A stretch of 6,020 nucleotides of DNA from JAVVUJ01 sp964582545 (GCA_964582545.1 CAZOSB010000063.1:1-6020), one strand, 5' to 3'; shown: positions 1-5,585, counted from the stretch's first letter. Translations and numbers: made by a program. Notes: a model not told the origin generated them from the letters alone.

Positions 1-116
1 GTTTTTATTTTAAATTTATTAAATCCTCAAACCTATTGATTCAATATAAATTTCCGTCTTACAATAGTGTTCTCATTTTTATACTCCACATCCCTGTTTG
101 CCCTAAAAATTAATAA

Positions 117-482
117 TTAATTCCCAGGAGGGTTGTCACTAAAACAAACGTCTATTGCATTTTTAATATCAAATAAAGGAAATTCTACACTGTCTGGTAT
201 TTTAGCACATCCAACACCGGTTTTAATCTTCGGGCTGGAGCTAGCCGCTATCCGTGCGCAGTTATATCAACCGAAATGAATTGCAATATAAGATTTTTGA
301 CTTGCAACCGCCACATAGTTGGTTTTGTCCATACTTTTAAATACTGGAAATTTTGTGCTAGGTGCATAATTGCAAGATTCTTCATAGGTTGGATAGTTAT
401 CTCGAAGATAGGATACAACTGCTTGAAGCTTATCTTTTCGGTGGGGTAAACAGTTGTTTAGATAAACATCAACATCTTTCAT
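117..482 (-). pseudogene. DUF1801 (frataxin-like fold) family gene interrupted by an in-frame TGA
   Basis: From the ATG at 480-482 the frame reads MKDVDVYLNNCLPHRKDKLQ and onward to ...SYIAIHFG, where a TGA stops it (267-269). The same frame then continues past the TGA for 49 more codons to a TAA at 117-119. The tail contains KIKTGVGCAKIPDSVEFPL and NAIDVC, which is what DUF1801 proteins have after their 'IAIHFG' strand, so the gene was once about 121 codons long. The family shares the YdhG/Fra (frataxin-like) fold; its role here is unknown. Start choice: ATGs at 542 and 524 lie in the same frame and would overlap the upstream gene, but a TAAGGAG at 495-501 combines that gene's stop with a Shine-Dalgarno site 12 nt before the ATG at 482. 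It is the last gene of the PadR operon. A GGA-to-TGA change is the simplest origin. Selenocysteine or a sequencing error are alternatives that cannot be excluded here. Confidence 0.72.
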
Positions 483-498
483 ATCTTTGTTGTACTCC

Positions 499-906
499 TT
501 ACTTTTTTCTGTTGGGGCGGTCATATTTTGTCCCTTCTTCATTTATCTTCACCCGAATGGCAGACCACTTGTCGTCAAGCGCTATCTGAGACACTGGATG
601 AAATCCCTGCGGGATGAGCAAGTCCCACAGATGGTCACGGTTAATATCCGGTTTATTTTTACCTTGAGATTTGGGGTATGAGACCCAAAACAATCCATTT
701 GATTTATGCCGAATCGCCGTTGATGAAAACAAATTCTCAAATTCAACTTTACTTTCTAAAAACAAATGAATAAAATCAACCAGTTCCCTTCCCTCCAGTT
801 GCCATATAAATTCTTCAGCCTTAGGGTAATCAGGAGGGGCATTAATTACAAGCGCAGTCATATAAGGTTTTATTTTCATTTTTTTGTATATGGTATTATC
901 AATCAC
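499..906 (-). CDS. DUF3052-like small protein
   Basis: This 135-residue protein has no signal peptide or membrane segment and is probably cytoplasmic. Family-like landmarks are MTALVINAPPDYP (residues 16-28), the hydrophobic stretch VDFIHLFLESK (43-53), GLFWVSYPK (71-79), the DINRDHLWDLL helix (87-97) and the closing strand DDKWSAIRVKI (111-121). This order matches small DUF3052-type proteins, whose molecular function is not known; the assignment is by recalled motif resemblance. The start is a GTG. It is favoured because AGAAG lies 8 nt upstream, inside the end of the preceding gene, and only 3 nt separate the two genes. The internal ATGs at residues 10 and 16 have no comparable site. The last residues (EEGTKYDRPNRKK) are charged and probably unstructured. 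It sits between two DUF1801-family genes, which suggests the three act together, but this is inference. Confidence 0.72.
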   Translation of the reverse strand: MIDNTIYKKMKIKPYMTALVINAPPDYPKAEEFIWQLEGRELVDFIHLFLESKVEFENLFSSTAIRHKSNGLFWVSYPKSQGKNKPDINRDHLWDLLIPQGFHPVSQIALDDKWSAIRVKINEEGTKYDRPNRKK

Positions 907-909
907 TGT

Positions 910-1341
910 TTATACTTCTTTTGTATTTTTGTGATTTTCGTTCTCACACCAAACAATCGCATCATGGATTAATTCTTTGAAACTTTCAAGATTGAGATTT
1001 TCGAACTTAGTAACGCGAATACAGCTTTTGCCAAGGCTAACCTTACCTAACCGATCCTTGTACAATTCCGGCAAAAACTTATGCTCTCTTCGTGCAGTCA
1101 CATAAATGCTGACATTGTTCTTCTGTGGAGTGAGGGAAATAAGCGGCCAGAATCCCCAATCTGTTTGATACTGCTCTGGCATCTTACCGTAACCGATTCC
1201 AGTAATGGATTGTGTACTACAAAATTTGCGTTCAAGTTCCGGTGCGGTTTTATGGATGAATTCATCAATCTGCCGCACCACGTTTTCAAATTTACCGCTT
1301 TTTATTATGAGATCTTCTATTGACGAAGCTTCTACGCGCAT
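910..1341 (-). CDS. DUF1801-family protein, intact copy
   Basis: The product is 143 residues and soluble. Motifs in order are SIEDLIIKSGKFENVVRQID (residues 7-26), the ETAP-like segment KTAPELERKF (31-40), the GIGYG turn (48-52), WPLISLTPQKNNVSIYV (65-81), and YKDRLGKVSLGKSCIRV (94-110). A helix follows, ESFKELIHDAI (119-129). The central 'TPQKNNVSIYV...LGKxxxGKSCIR' pattern is typical of DUF1801 proteins, which adopt a YdhG/frataxin-like fold. Biochemical function is unknown, and the iron-binding role shown for some relatives cannot be assumed. Start choice: a TTG at 1362 in frame would add 7 residues, but GGGGGT lies 6 nt before the ATG at 1341, so that ATG is preferred. It is 30 nt downstream of the VOC gene and 3 nt upstream of the DUF3052-like gene. 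The tail NENHKNTKEV is polar. Confidence 0.78.
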   Translation of the reverse strand: MRVEASSIEDLIIKSGKFENVVRQIDEFIHKTAPELERKFCSTQSITGIGYGKMPEQYQTDWGFWPLISLTPQKNNVSIYVTARREHKFLPELYKDRLGKVSLGKSCIRVTKFENLNLESFKELIHDAIVWCENENHKNTKEV

Positions 1342-1371
1342 GTTCATACCCCCAGTTGACAAGTTATATTT

Positions 1372-1830
1372 TTACTTTCTTCTTTCAAACCCTTGCTCTT
1401 CAAACATACGGGTTCTTTCCTCAAAGCTGACTTCTTTATCGATTTGATGCAGAAGCCAAACATAACCGAATGTGTCGACGAGCATAGCATTTTTGATGCC
1501 CATTTCCGGCATTTCGGTCAACGGTTGAATCACAGAAAACCCATTGGCAACCGCATTGTCAAAGCTTTTATTTATGTCAGAAACGATAATATTAAACCAT
1601 ATTGGCAACCTGTCATTTGGTTTGGGAGCAAAGAGCTCAAACTGCTCGTTCTCATCGAGTAGATGAAATCTTGTTCCATGAATTTTTAATATCACTTCGT
1701 TTTGCCCTACTATAAAATCACCCACTTCTATACGTTCAACCTCAAAAACAGACTCGTATAGCTCTAGCGCCGCCAAACTGTCCTTAACCACCATGTCAAT
1801 CTCTAATCCCGATAATCCTAAACCTGACAT
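1372..1830 (-). CDS. VOC superfamily (glyoxalase/PhnB-like) protein
   Basis: The 152-residue product reads as two beta-alpha-beta-beta-beta modules of the vicinal oxygen chelate fold. Module one is LSGLEIDMVVKDSLAALELY (residues 6-25) through VILKIHGTRFHLLDE (46-60). Module two is PIWFNIIVSDINKSFDNAVA (76-95), then a loop and the closing strand MLVDTFGYVWLLHQ (116-129), which resembles the 'DPFGHxW' end of PhnB/YjdN-type proteins. A helical tail, EVSFEERTRMFEEQGFERRK, follows. Members include glyoxalases, dioxygenases, drug-binding resistance proteins and non-enzymatic binders; no substrate can be read here. An AAAGGAG lies 7 nt before the ATG, supporting the start. It follows the second DUF1048 gene by 21 nt. 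Its presence with PadR suggests that the operon responds to a small toxic compound, which is inference from context. Confidence 0.85.
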   Translation of the reverse strand: MSGLGLSGLEIDMVVKDSLAALELYESVFEVERIEVGDFIVGQNEVILKIHGTRFHLLDENEQFELFAPKPNDRLPIWFNIIVSDINKSFDNAVANGFSVIQPLTEMPEMGIKNAMLVDTFGYVWLLHQIDKEVSFEERTRMFEEQGFERRK

Positions 1831-1851
1831 AATCCATCTCCTTTTGATTTG

Positions 1852-2217
1852 TTAATTGTTGTTTTTATTATGCCCATTATTAACAAGATTGTTCAACTCT
1901 TCATTTAATTTTTTGCGGTAACTGTCACTCCATTTTTTAGTATCACGCAAATACTCATCACAAAAACCCACAACGTCCTCGCCAGTTATATCAAGAACGT
2001 GCCTGCCTTCGGTCGCACCGCTCTCAAAGAGTGCGAGCAATTCACCCTGGGCTGTTAGCATTTCGGAACCGTCACCCCCTGCAAAACGCCACATATACTC
2101 CTGCAATTTTTCAAATACAAATCGATATTCATCTGGCAGAGCATGGACTCGAGTCATTTGTTCCTTGTACTCTTTTTTATCACCAATCATTTTTTTAATT
2201 AAGTTAATCATAACCAT
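1852..2217 (-). CDS. DUF1048 family protein, second copy
   Basis: The 121-residue product is predicted to be all-helical and cytoplasmic. Family landmarks are LIKKMIGDKKEYKE (residues 6-19), the VHALPDEYRFVFEKLQEYMW segment (24-43), GGDGSEML (47-54), ELLALFESGATEGRHVLDIT (59-78) and GEDVVGFCDEYL (79-90). These define DUF1048, a Firmicute family often found beside PadR regulators and without an established function. The C-terminus is Asn/Lys-rich (NNGHNKNNN). Starts at 2217 and at 2211 are both possible: AGGAGG lies 4 nt from the first and 10 nt from the second. The second ATG overlaps the TGA of the preceding gene as ATGA, so translation is probably coupled. It is a diverged paralogue of its upstream neighbour and lacks that copy's duplicated loop. 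Confidence 0.85.
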   Translation of the reverse strand: MVMINLIKKMIGDKKEYKEQMTRVHALPDEYRFVFEKLQEYMWRFAGGDGSEMLTAQGELLALFESGATEGRHVLDITGEDVVGFCDEYLRDTKKWSDSYRKKLNEELNNLVNNGHNKNNN

Positions 2218-2585
2218 TTACCCTCCTTGCCAAAATGCTGCTTAATCTCACGGTTAATTTTTTGCCGTATTGTTTCAGAATCGCTACTATACGCATTCAT
2301 ATATTCATCAACAAATTTGCTTACATCACTGCCGATAACCTCAAGGACTCCCTTACCCTCGGCGGCACTTTCTTCAAACAATTCAACTAAATTTGTAAAC
2401 ATAGTCAAATCGGTAAACATAACCAGATCGCCATGGGGTGAACCGACGGTATACATATAGTTTTGTATTTTTTTGAAAGCCAATCGGTATTCTTTTGGCA
2501 AAGCATCCACTCGTTTCACTAAATTTTTGTATTCCTTTTTCTCTCCCAAGTCTCCAATAATTAACTTAATCACAGAATCAAGCAT
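2208..2585 (-). CDS. DUF1048 family protein, first copy
   Basis: The 125-residue helical protein is a paralogue of the next gene. Shared blocks are IKLIIGDLGEKKEYKNLVKR (residues 6-25), ALPKEYRLAFKKIQNYM (28-44), NLVELFEESAAEGKGVLEVI (65-84) and GSDVSKFVDEYM (85-96). It differs in the loop between the first two helical halves: MFTDLT (56-61) is followed directly by MFTNLV (62-67), encoded by an 18-bp imperfect tandem repeat. The ATG overlaps the end of padR by 8 nt, and AGGAGG sits 9 nt upstream inside padR, so the two genes are translationally coupled. It ends in TGA within the start region of the second copy. Function is not established. Because DUF1048 genes commonly accompany PadR, a role as partner of or effector under that regulator is plausible, but this is inference. 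Confidence 0.84.
   Translation of the reverse strand: MLDSVIKLIIGDLGEKKEYKNLVKRVDALPKEYRLAFKKIQNYMYTVGSPHGDLVMFTDLTMFTNLVELFEESAAEGKGVLEVIGSDVSKFVDEYMNAYSSDSETIRQKINREIKQHFGKEGKWL
2390..2425 (-). repeat. 18-bp imperfect tandem duplication inside the first DUF1048 gene
   Basis: Two adjacent 18-bp units (2390-2407 and 2408-2425) match at 14 of 18 positions and share the core GTAAACATA on the plus strand. The period keeps the frame and yields MFTDLT followed by MFTNLV. The neighbouring DUF1048 copy has no such repeat and is 4 residues shorter in this loop, so the duplication probably arose in this copy. Confidence 0.8.
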
Positions 2586-2910
2586 CTTTCTTTCCCTCCT
2601 TTAATAAATTAATTTTTGATGTTACAAAACCCCATTTATCCCAAAACTTCTGAAGCTCCTCAAGCCCTGCATCATTTAATATAAAGAACTTTCGTGGGGG
2701 TCCCATATCGGACGGTTTTTTTTCTACTTGTACAAGCGCATTCCTTTCTAGCCGTACAAGTATCGTATAAACCGTTCCTTCAACCACATCTGTAAAACCA
2801 AGAGCATTTAGCTTTCGAGTGATCTCGTAGCCGTAGGTCTGTTCTCGGCTGATGATTTCAAGAACACAACCCTCTAACACACCTTTTAACATCTCAGTTA
2901 GATTATCCAA
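2578..2910 (-). CDS. PadR-family transcriptional regulator
   Basis: This is a 110-residue DNA-binding repressor-type protein with a winged helix-turn-helix and a short C-terminal dimerisation helix, as in the small (PadR-s2/LmrR-like) subclass. Diagnostic motifs are LEGCVLEIISREQTYGYEIT (residues 12-31), the recognition-helix region EGTVYTILVRLE (44-55), and the wing GPPRKFFILNDAGLEEL (70-86). The C-terminal helix LQKFWDKWGFVTSKINLL (86-103) includes tryptophans at 90 and 93; in LmrR-like proteins tryptophans at the dimer interface form the drug-binding pore. The start is TTG, chosen because a GGAGGTGA site lies 6 nt upstream; the next in-frame ATG is residue 7 and lacks one. It is the first gene of the operon, with a strong promoter and two operator-like sites immediately upstream, so it is likely to repress its own operon until a small ligand binds. 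The ligand is unknown. Confidence 0.93.
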   Translation of the reverse strand: MDNLTEMLKGVLEGCVLEIISREQTYGYEITRKLNALGFTDVVEGTVYTILVRLERNALVQVEKKPSDMGPPRKFFILNDAGLEELQKFWDKWGFVTSKINLLKEGKKDA

Positions 2911-2943
2911 ATCCTCACCTCCAACAATTCACTATTCTAAACC

Positions 2944-2988
2944 ATAAGTAGTCTTTAATACTTATTACCAGTACATCGTATCACTTAT
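2944..2988 (-). promoter_or_regulatory. Two tandem candidate PadR operators
   Basis: Site 1 (2944-2965) is a perfect inverted repeat, ATAAGTA-N8-TACTTAT, placed just after the predicted transcription start. Site 2 (2967-2988), read on the minus strand, is ATAAGTG-N8-TACTGGT. It matches site 1 at 11 of 14 arm positions with the same 8-bp spacer, and that spacer contains the -10 box. The sites are 1 bp apart, with a centre spacing of 23 bp. Known PadR operators have an inverted repeat with an 8-bp spacer (ATGT-N8-ACAT), so the layout fits. Binding itself is inferred. Confidence 0.65.
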
Positions 2989-3003
2989 TAGTATTTTTGT
3001 CAA
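2975..3003 (-). promoter_or_regulatory. Sigma-A-type promoter of the PadR operon
   Basis: On the minus strand, TTGACA (2998-3003) is followed by a 17-bp spacer and TACGAT (2975-2980). The -35 box is perfect and the -10 matches 4 of 6 consensus bases. Transcription should begin near 2968, giving a leader of about 58 nt before the TTG start of padR. The candidate operators overlap the -10 box and the start site. Confidence 0.82.
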
Positions 3004-3012
3004 TAGTTTTCG

Positions 3013-3046
3013 AAAACCCAAAAACTGCCAAACCTAAGTTTGACAG
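3013..3046 (-). terminator. Intrinsic terminator of the SDR-AKR operon
   Basis: Read on the minus strand, CTGTCAAAC-TTAG-GTTTGGCAG forms a 9-bp stem with one G-U pair and a 4-nt loop (3025-3046). TTTTT, GGG and TTTT follow. It lies about 95 nt after the aldo/keto reductase stop and before the PadR promoter, so it insulates the two minus-strand operons. The plus strand lacks a T tract after the hairpin. Confidence 0.82.
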
Positions 3047-3141
3047 CTTGAAAAATCCTATATTGTATTGACAATTATATTAACTTAGTTTTGCATTTTT
3101 ATGCCTATTAAGTGCAAATAAATAATCTTATAACGTGTTTA

Positions 3142-4290
3142 TTATTCAGAAAAAATTTCTGTTGCCCTTTTCATATTTTCTCGTACGGCAACACCAAAGG
3201 GGCAACGTGGCTCGCATAGGCCACACTGAACACAGTCGCCAGCCTTTTTACCAAGGCCAAAATAATGCTGTTTAACAGTCTCCGGAACTTCACCTTGTAT
3301 TGTAGCAAGGTCTAAAAATTTTGTTACTGCGGCAATATCAATCGCCACAGGGCAAGGTAGACAATGATTACAATACATACACTTTCCAGTAATTTTTATG
3401 TTGTTGTTTCCTTCAAAGATATGAGTGTAGTCCCTTTGCTGATCGGTTGTAGTGAAGTAGGTCAAAGCCTCTAAAACCTCATTAGGAGTTGAACATCCCA
3501 CAATTACACATTTCACCCCTTGACGGTTAAGGCAGTATTCTATGCACTGAGACACGGTCATTTTTTTGCCAAAGGGGGAGGTCTCTGCTTCAAGCAGTGT
3601 TCCCGCCCCTAACGGCTTCATAACAGTTATCGCAACTCCCTGATTTTCACAAGTAGCATAAAGCTCCTGTCTTGTTGGATCAACTGTCCAACCATCGTGC
3701 TTTAACGTTTTATACTCCATCATTTCGTAAATGTCTGTATCGGATTTTTCCATATCATACGCCGGATTAATACTAAACATCAGCACATCAATTAATCCGC
3801 TTTTTACTGCTTTTAATGCAATGAGAGGATTGTGTGAGCTAAGTCCGATATGGCAAATTTTACCTTTTGCCTTTAACTCCATCGCATATTCAATAATTTC
3901 AGTTTCGAAAACAGCAGAAAAATCAGACTCGCTATCTACATAGTGAATCATACCGATATCTATATAATCCGTGTCAAGCCGTTTTAGTAAATCCTCAAAT
4001 GAGTCTTTGGTTTTAGCAATCTCACGTGTGCGTTCGTACTGCTCGTTTTCTACGACAGTGCATAAATGCCCTTGAATGATCATTTTATCACGGCGCCCTT
4101 TTAGTGAAGCGCCGATATGACTTCGAGTTTCCCCTTGGGGCATAAAGAGGTCAAGATAATTGATGCCGTTTTGAATGGCCACATCAAAAATATCATCTGT
4201 TTCCTTTTGACTTTTGCCGTTGAGCCACTCGCCACCCAGCCCGATTTCACTGACCTTTATCCCTGTTTTACCTAGAATCCTATATTCCAT
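3142..4290 (-). CDS. Aldo/keto reductase with C-terminal [4Fe-4S] ferredoxin-like domain
   Basis: The 382-residue cytoplasmic oxidoreductase has an AKR TIM barrel at about residues 1-285: MEYRILGKTGIKVSEIGLGG at the start, the YLDLF strand with D47, the DYIDIGMIHYVD strand with H116, GLSSHNP (149-155), and the cofactor-binding segment VIVGCSTPNEV (262-272). A two-cluster Fe-S tail follows, CxxCxxCxxCP (C304, C307, C310, C313) and CxxCxxCxxxCP (C353, C356, C359, C363), so electrons can pass through two clusters. Of the classic Asp-Tyr-Lys-His tetrad, Asp and His remain. The Tyr is absent from the LFMPQGE segment, and the Lys position reads Gln (Q73 in IIQGHL), as in a clostridial subfamily of this architecture. 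Substrate is unknown. It starts 2 nt after the SDR stop with AGGA 9 nt upstream, so the two are co-transcribed. Confidence 0.92.
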   Translation of the reverse strand: MEYRILGKTGIKVSEIGLGGEWLNGKSQKETDDIFDVAIQNGINYLDLFMPQGETRSHIGASLKGRRDKMIIQGHLCTVVENEQYERTREIAKTKDSFEDLLKRLDTDYIDIGMIHYVDSESDFSAVFETEIIEYAMELKAKGKICHIGLSSHNPLIALKAVKSGLIDVLMFSINPAYDMEKSDTDIYEMMEYKTLKHDGWTVDPTRQELYATCENQGVAITVMKPLGAGTLLEAETSPFGKKMTVSQCIEYCLNRQGVKCVIVGCSTPNEVLEALTYFTTTDQQRDYTHIFEGNNNIKITGKCMYCNHCLPCPVAIDIAAVTKFLDLATIQGEVPETVKQHYFGLGKKAGDCVQCGLCEPRCPFGVAVRENMKRATEIFSE

Positions 4291-4292
4291 GA

Positions 4293-5015
4293 TTACGCAT
4301 CCTGTTTTGTGTCGGCAATTTGAATTTCTCTCAGGTTTACACCTTGCGGCATCTCATAGGCAAACTTAATGGTTTTTGCAACATCATCGGTGGTAATGCT
4401 GTTTGCACCCACACTTTCCTTCCACTGGTTGTAACCTGTTTTTATGGTTTCGCTTGTGGTGTGACTTAAAAGCTCAGTTGCAACCGCTCCCGGGCATATT
4501 CTCATAACTCTGACATTATAGGGAGAAAGCTCCATGCGAGCAACCTCGGAAAGTCCCACAACACCATATTTTGATGCACAGTATGCGGCGTGATTACCAA
4601 AAGGCTTAACACCTGCAATGGAAGAAATATTGATGATGGTACCGCACTTTCGCTCTTTCATGTCGTTCATTACGATTTGCATACCGTTCATAACTCCCAT
4701 AACATTGACATTGAGCATTTGTTGCCATTCAGCGGCGTCTTGCTCTTCGAGATTGCCAAGTAGCATTACCCCTGCGTTATTAATGATTAAATCGGTTTTA
4801 CCGTAAATCTCTTCGGCTTTTCTTACAGCCTTTTCAAAGCCATCTTTATCGGTAACATCTACCTTTTCGCAGATAGTGTCCGTTAGCTTCATTTCCTCTA
4901 AAATTTCTATTCTCCTTGCAAGCAACAAAAGGGGGTATCCCGCCTTATGAAACTCCAAAGCCAAAGCCTTTCCAAAGCCTGAACTTGCTCCTGTGATTAC
5001 AATTAGATTTTTCAT
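4293..5015 (-). CDS. Short-chain dehydrogenase/reductase (classical SDR)
   Basis: This 240-residue Rossmann-fold oxidoreductase has the complete classical SDR signature: the cofactor motif TGASSGFG (residues 8-15), NNAG (79-82), the active-site Asn in NVNVMG (N104), Ser132 in NISSIAG, and Tyr145/Lys149 in YCASK. Arg34-Arg35 after the second beta strand (LLLARR) favours NADP(H) over NAD(H). PGAVATEL (175-182) is the usual PG motif after the fifth strand. The substrate, probably a small carbonyl or alcohol, cannot be read. The ATG has AAAGGAG 11 nt upstream. It is the first gene of a two-gene operon with the Fe-S aldo/keto reductase and is divergent from hxlR. The promoter overlaps an inverted repeat that is probably the HxlR operator, so induction by electrophiles, quinones or a related stress is plausible. 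Confidence 0.94.
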   Translation of the reverse strand: MKNLIVITGASSGFGKALALEFHKAGYPLLLLARRIEILEEMKLTDTICEKVDVTDKDGFEKAVRKAEEIYGKTDLIINNAGVMLLGNLEEQDAAEWQQMLNVNVMGVMNGMQIVMNDMKERKCGTIINISSIAGVKPFGNHAAYCASKYGVVGLSEVARMELSPYNVRVMRICPGAVATELLSHTTSETIKTGYNQWKESVGANSITTDDVAKTIKFAYEMPQGVNLREIQIADTKQDA

Positions 5016-5050
5016 ATTTATTCGTTCTCCTTTACAAATTAATGGTCGTC

Positions 5051-5091
5051 TACTATAATAGGAATTATACTACAAATAATATAATAATCAA
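5051..5091 (-). promoter_or_regulatory. SDR-AKR promoter with overlapping candidate HxlR operator
   Basis: On the minus strand, TTGATT (5086-5091), a 16-bp spacer and a perfect TATAAT (5064-5069) form the promoter, with a start near 5057. An inverted repeat spans 5051-5072: left arm TACTATAAT, spacer AGGA, right arm ATTATACTA, with 8 of 9 arm positions matching. It covers the -10 box and start site. The TACTAT half-sites resemble those of YodB-type HxlR regulators. Binding is inferred. Confidence 0.7.
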
Positions 5092-5111
5092 GTACGCACT
5101 TTTATTACTTA

Positions 5112-5120
5112 TAGTATAAT
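5112..5120 (+). promoter_or_regulatory. hxlR -10 box overlapping a third HxlR half-site
   Basis: TATAAT at 5115-5120 lies about 24 nt before the hxlR start codon, implying a very short leader. No good -35 box is seen 16-18 bp upstream. TAGTATAAT (5112-5120) repeats, on the opposite strand, the half-site found twice at 5051-5072, so hxlR may be autoregulated. Confidence 0.5.
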
Positions 5121-5143
5121 GAAGGTAACCAACGGAGACTAAT

Positions 5144-5494
5144 ATGGAAAAAATTAAAGTAAATTGCGAAATAGAAGTTACTATGCATCAGATTTGCGGC
5201 AAATGTAAACCGCTGATTTTATATTATCTTTACGAAGAAGGTACAAAACGATTTAACGAACTAATGTCGTACATCACCCAAATTTCCCAAAAAACATTGA
5301 CCAATCAACTGCGCGAGCTCGAAGCAGACGGTTTAATTAGCAGAAAGGTATACGCCGAAATTCCACCAAAGGTGGAATACAGCATTACCGAAAAAGGCAG
5401 AACCCTTTTTCCTGTTTTAGAGCTGATGTGTCAGTGGGGAGAGAAAAATATTGACGGGCGGTACGAACTGATAAACCCTCAGTGCAATGGTTAA
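5144..5494 (+). CDS. HxlR-family winged-helix regulator, redox type
   Basis: The 116-residue DNA-binding protein has the HxlR (DUF24) pattern: GKCKPLILYYLYEEGTKRFN (residues 19-38), the recognition-helix region ISQKTLTNQLRELEADGLIS (47-66), and the wing IPPKVEYSITEKGRTLFPVL (73-92). Cys8 lies 11 residues before the Gly of CGKC, the same spacing as the redox-active Cys6 of Bacillus YodB, which senses quinones and diamide. Further cysteines are C18 and C21 (a CGKC motif), C96 and C114. GGAG lies 6 nt before the ATG. The gene is divergent from the SDR-AKR operon, and inverted half-sites cover both promoters, so it most likely represses those oxidoreductases and itself. Which thiol stress it senses, and whether it acts as repressor or activator, is inference. 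Confidence 0.92.
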   Translation: MEKIKVNCEIEVTMHQICGKCKPLILYYLYEEGTKRFNELMSYITQISQKTLTNQLRELEADGLISRKVYAEIPPKVEYSITEKGRTLFPVLELMCQWGEKNIDGRYELINPQCNG

Positions 5495-5585
5495 ATTGTA
5501 TATTGTATATTTACGATAAATCCTATTCTTTAATCTGTTTTAATTTAATTCGAGAATAATCGTTGAAAGTTAACGAGGGCTTTAG

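Noticed and set aside
33..89. Short minus-strand reading frame from a GTG (VEYKNENTIVRRKFILNQ) in frame after the DUF1801 stop
   Set aside because: Only 18 codons, no recognised family, and only a weak ribosome binding site. The stretch 1-116 otherwise holds AT-rich sequence with no gene I can support.
110..127. AT-only inverted repeat followed by TTT after the leftmost gene, as an operon terminator
   Set aside because: The stem is made of A-T pairs only (AATTAA/TTAATT) and would be too weak to call.
267..269. TGA read as a sense codon through an altered genetic code
   Set aside because: Both the padR gene and the first DUF1048 gene end at TGA with well-placed downstream starts, so TGA is a normal stop here.
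362..589. Plus-strand open frames opposite the left operon and opposite the AKR and SDR genes
   Set aside because: They lie antisense to better-supported genes, lack good ribosome binding sites and show no family motifs.
3068..3096. Plus-strand TTGACA as a promoter
   Set aside because: At 17 bp downstream there is only TTGCAT, and no plus-strand gene follows before 5144.
5495..5585. Terminator for hxlR
   Set aside because: The region is AT-rich, but only very short, weak inverted repeats are visible and none is followed by a convincing T tract.
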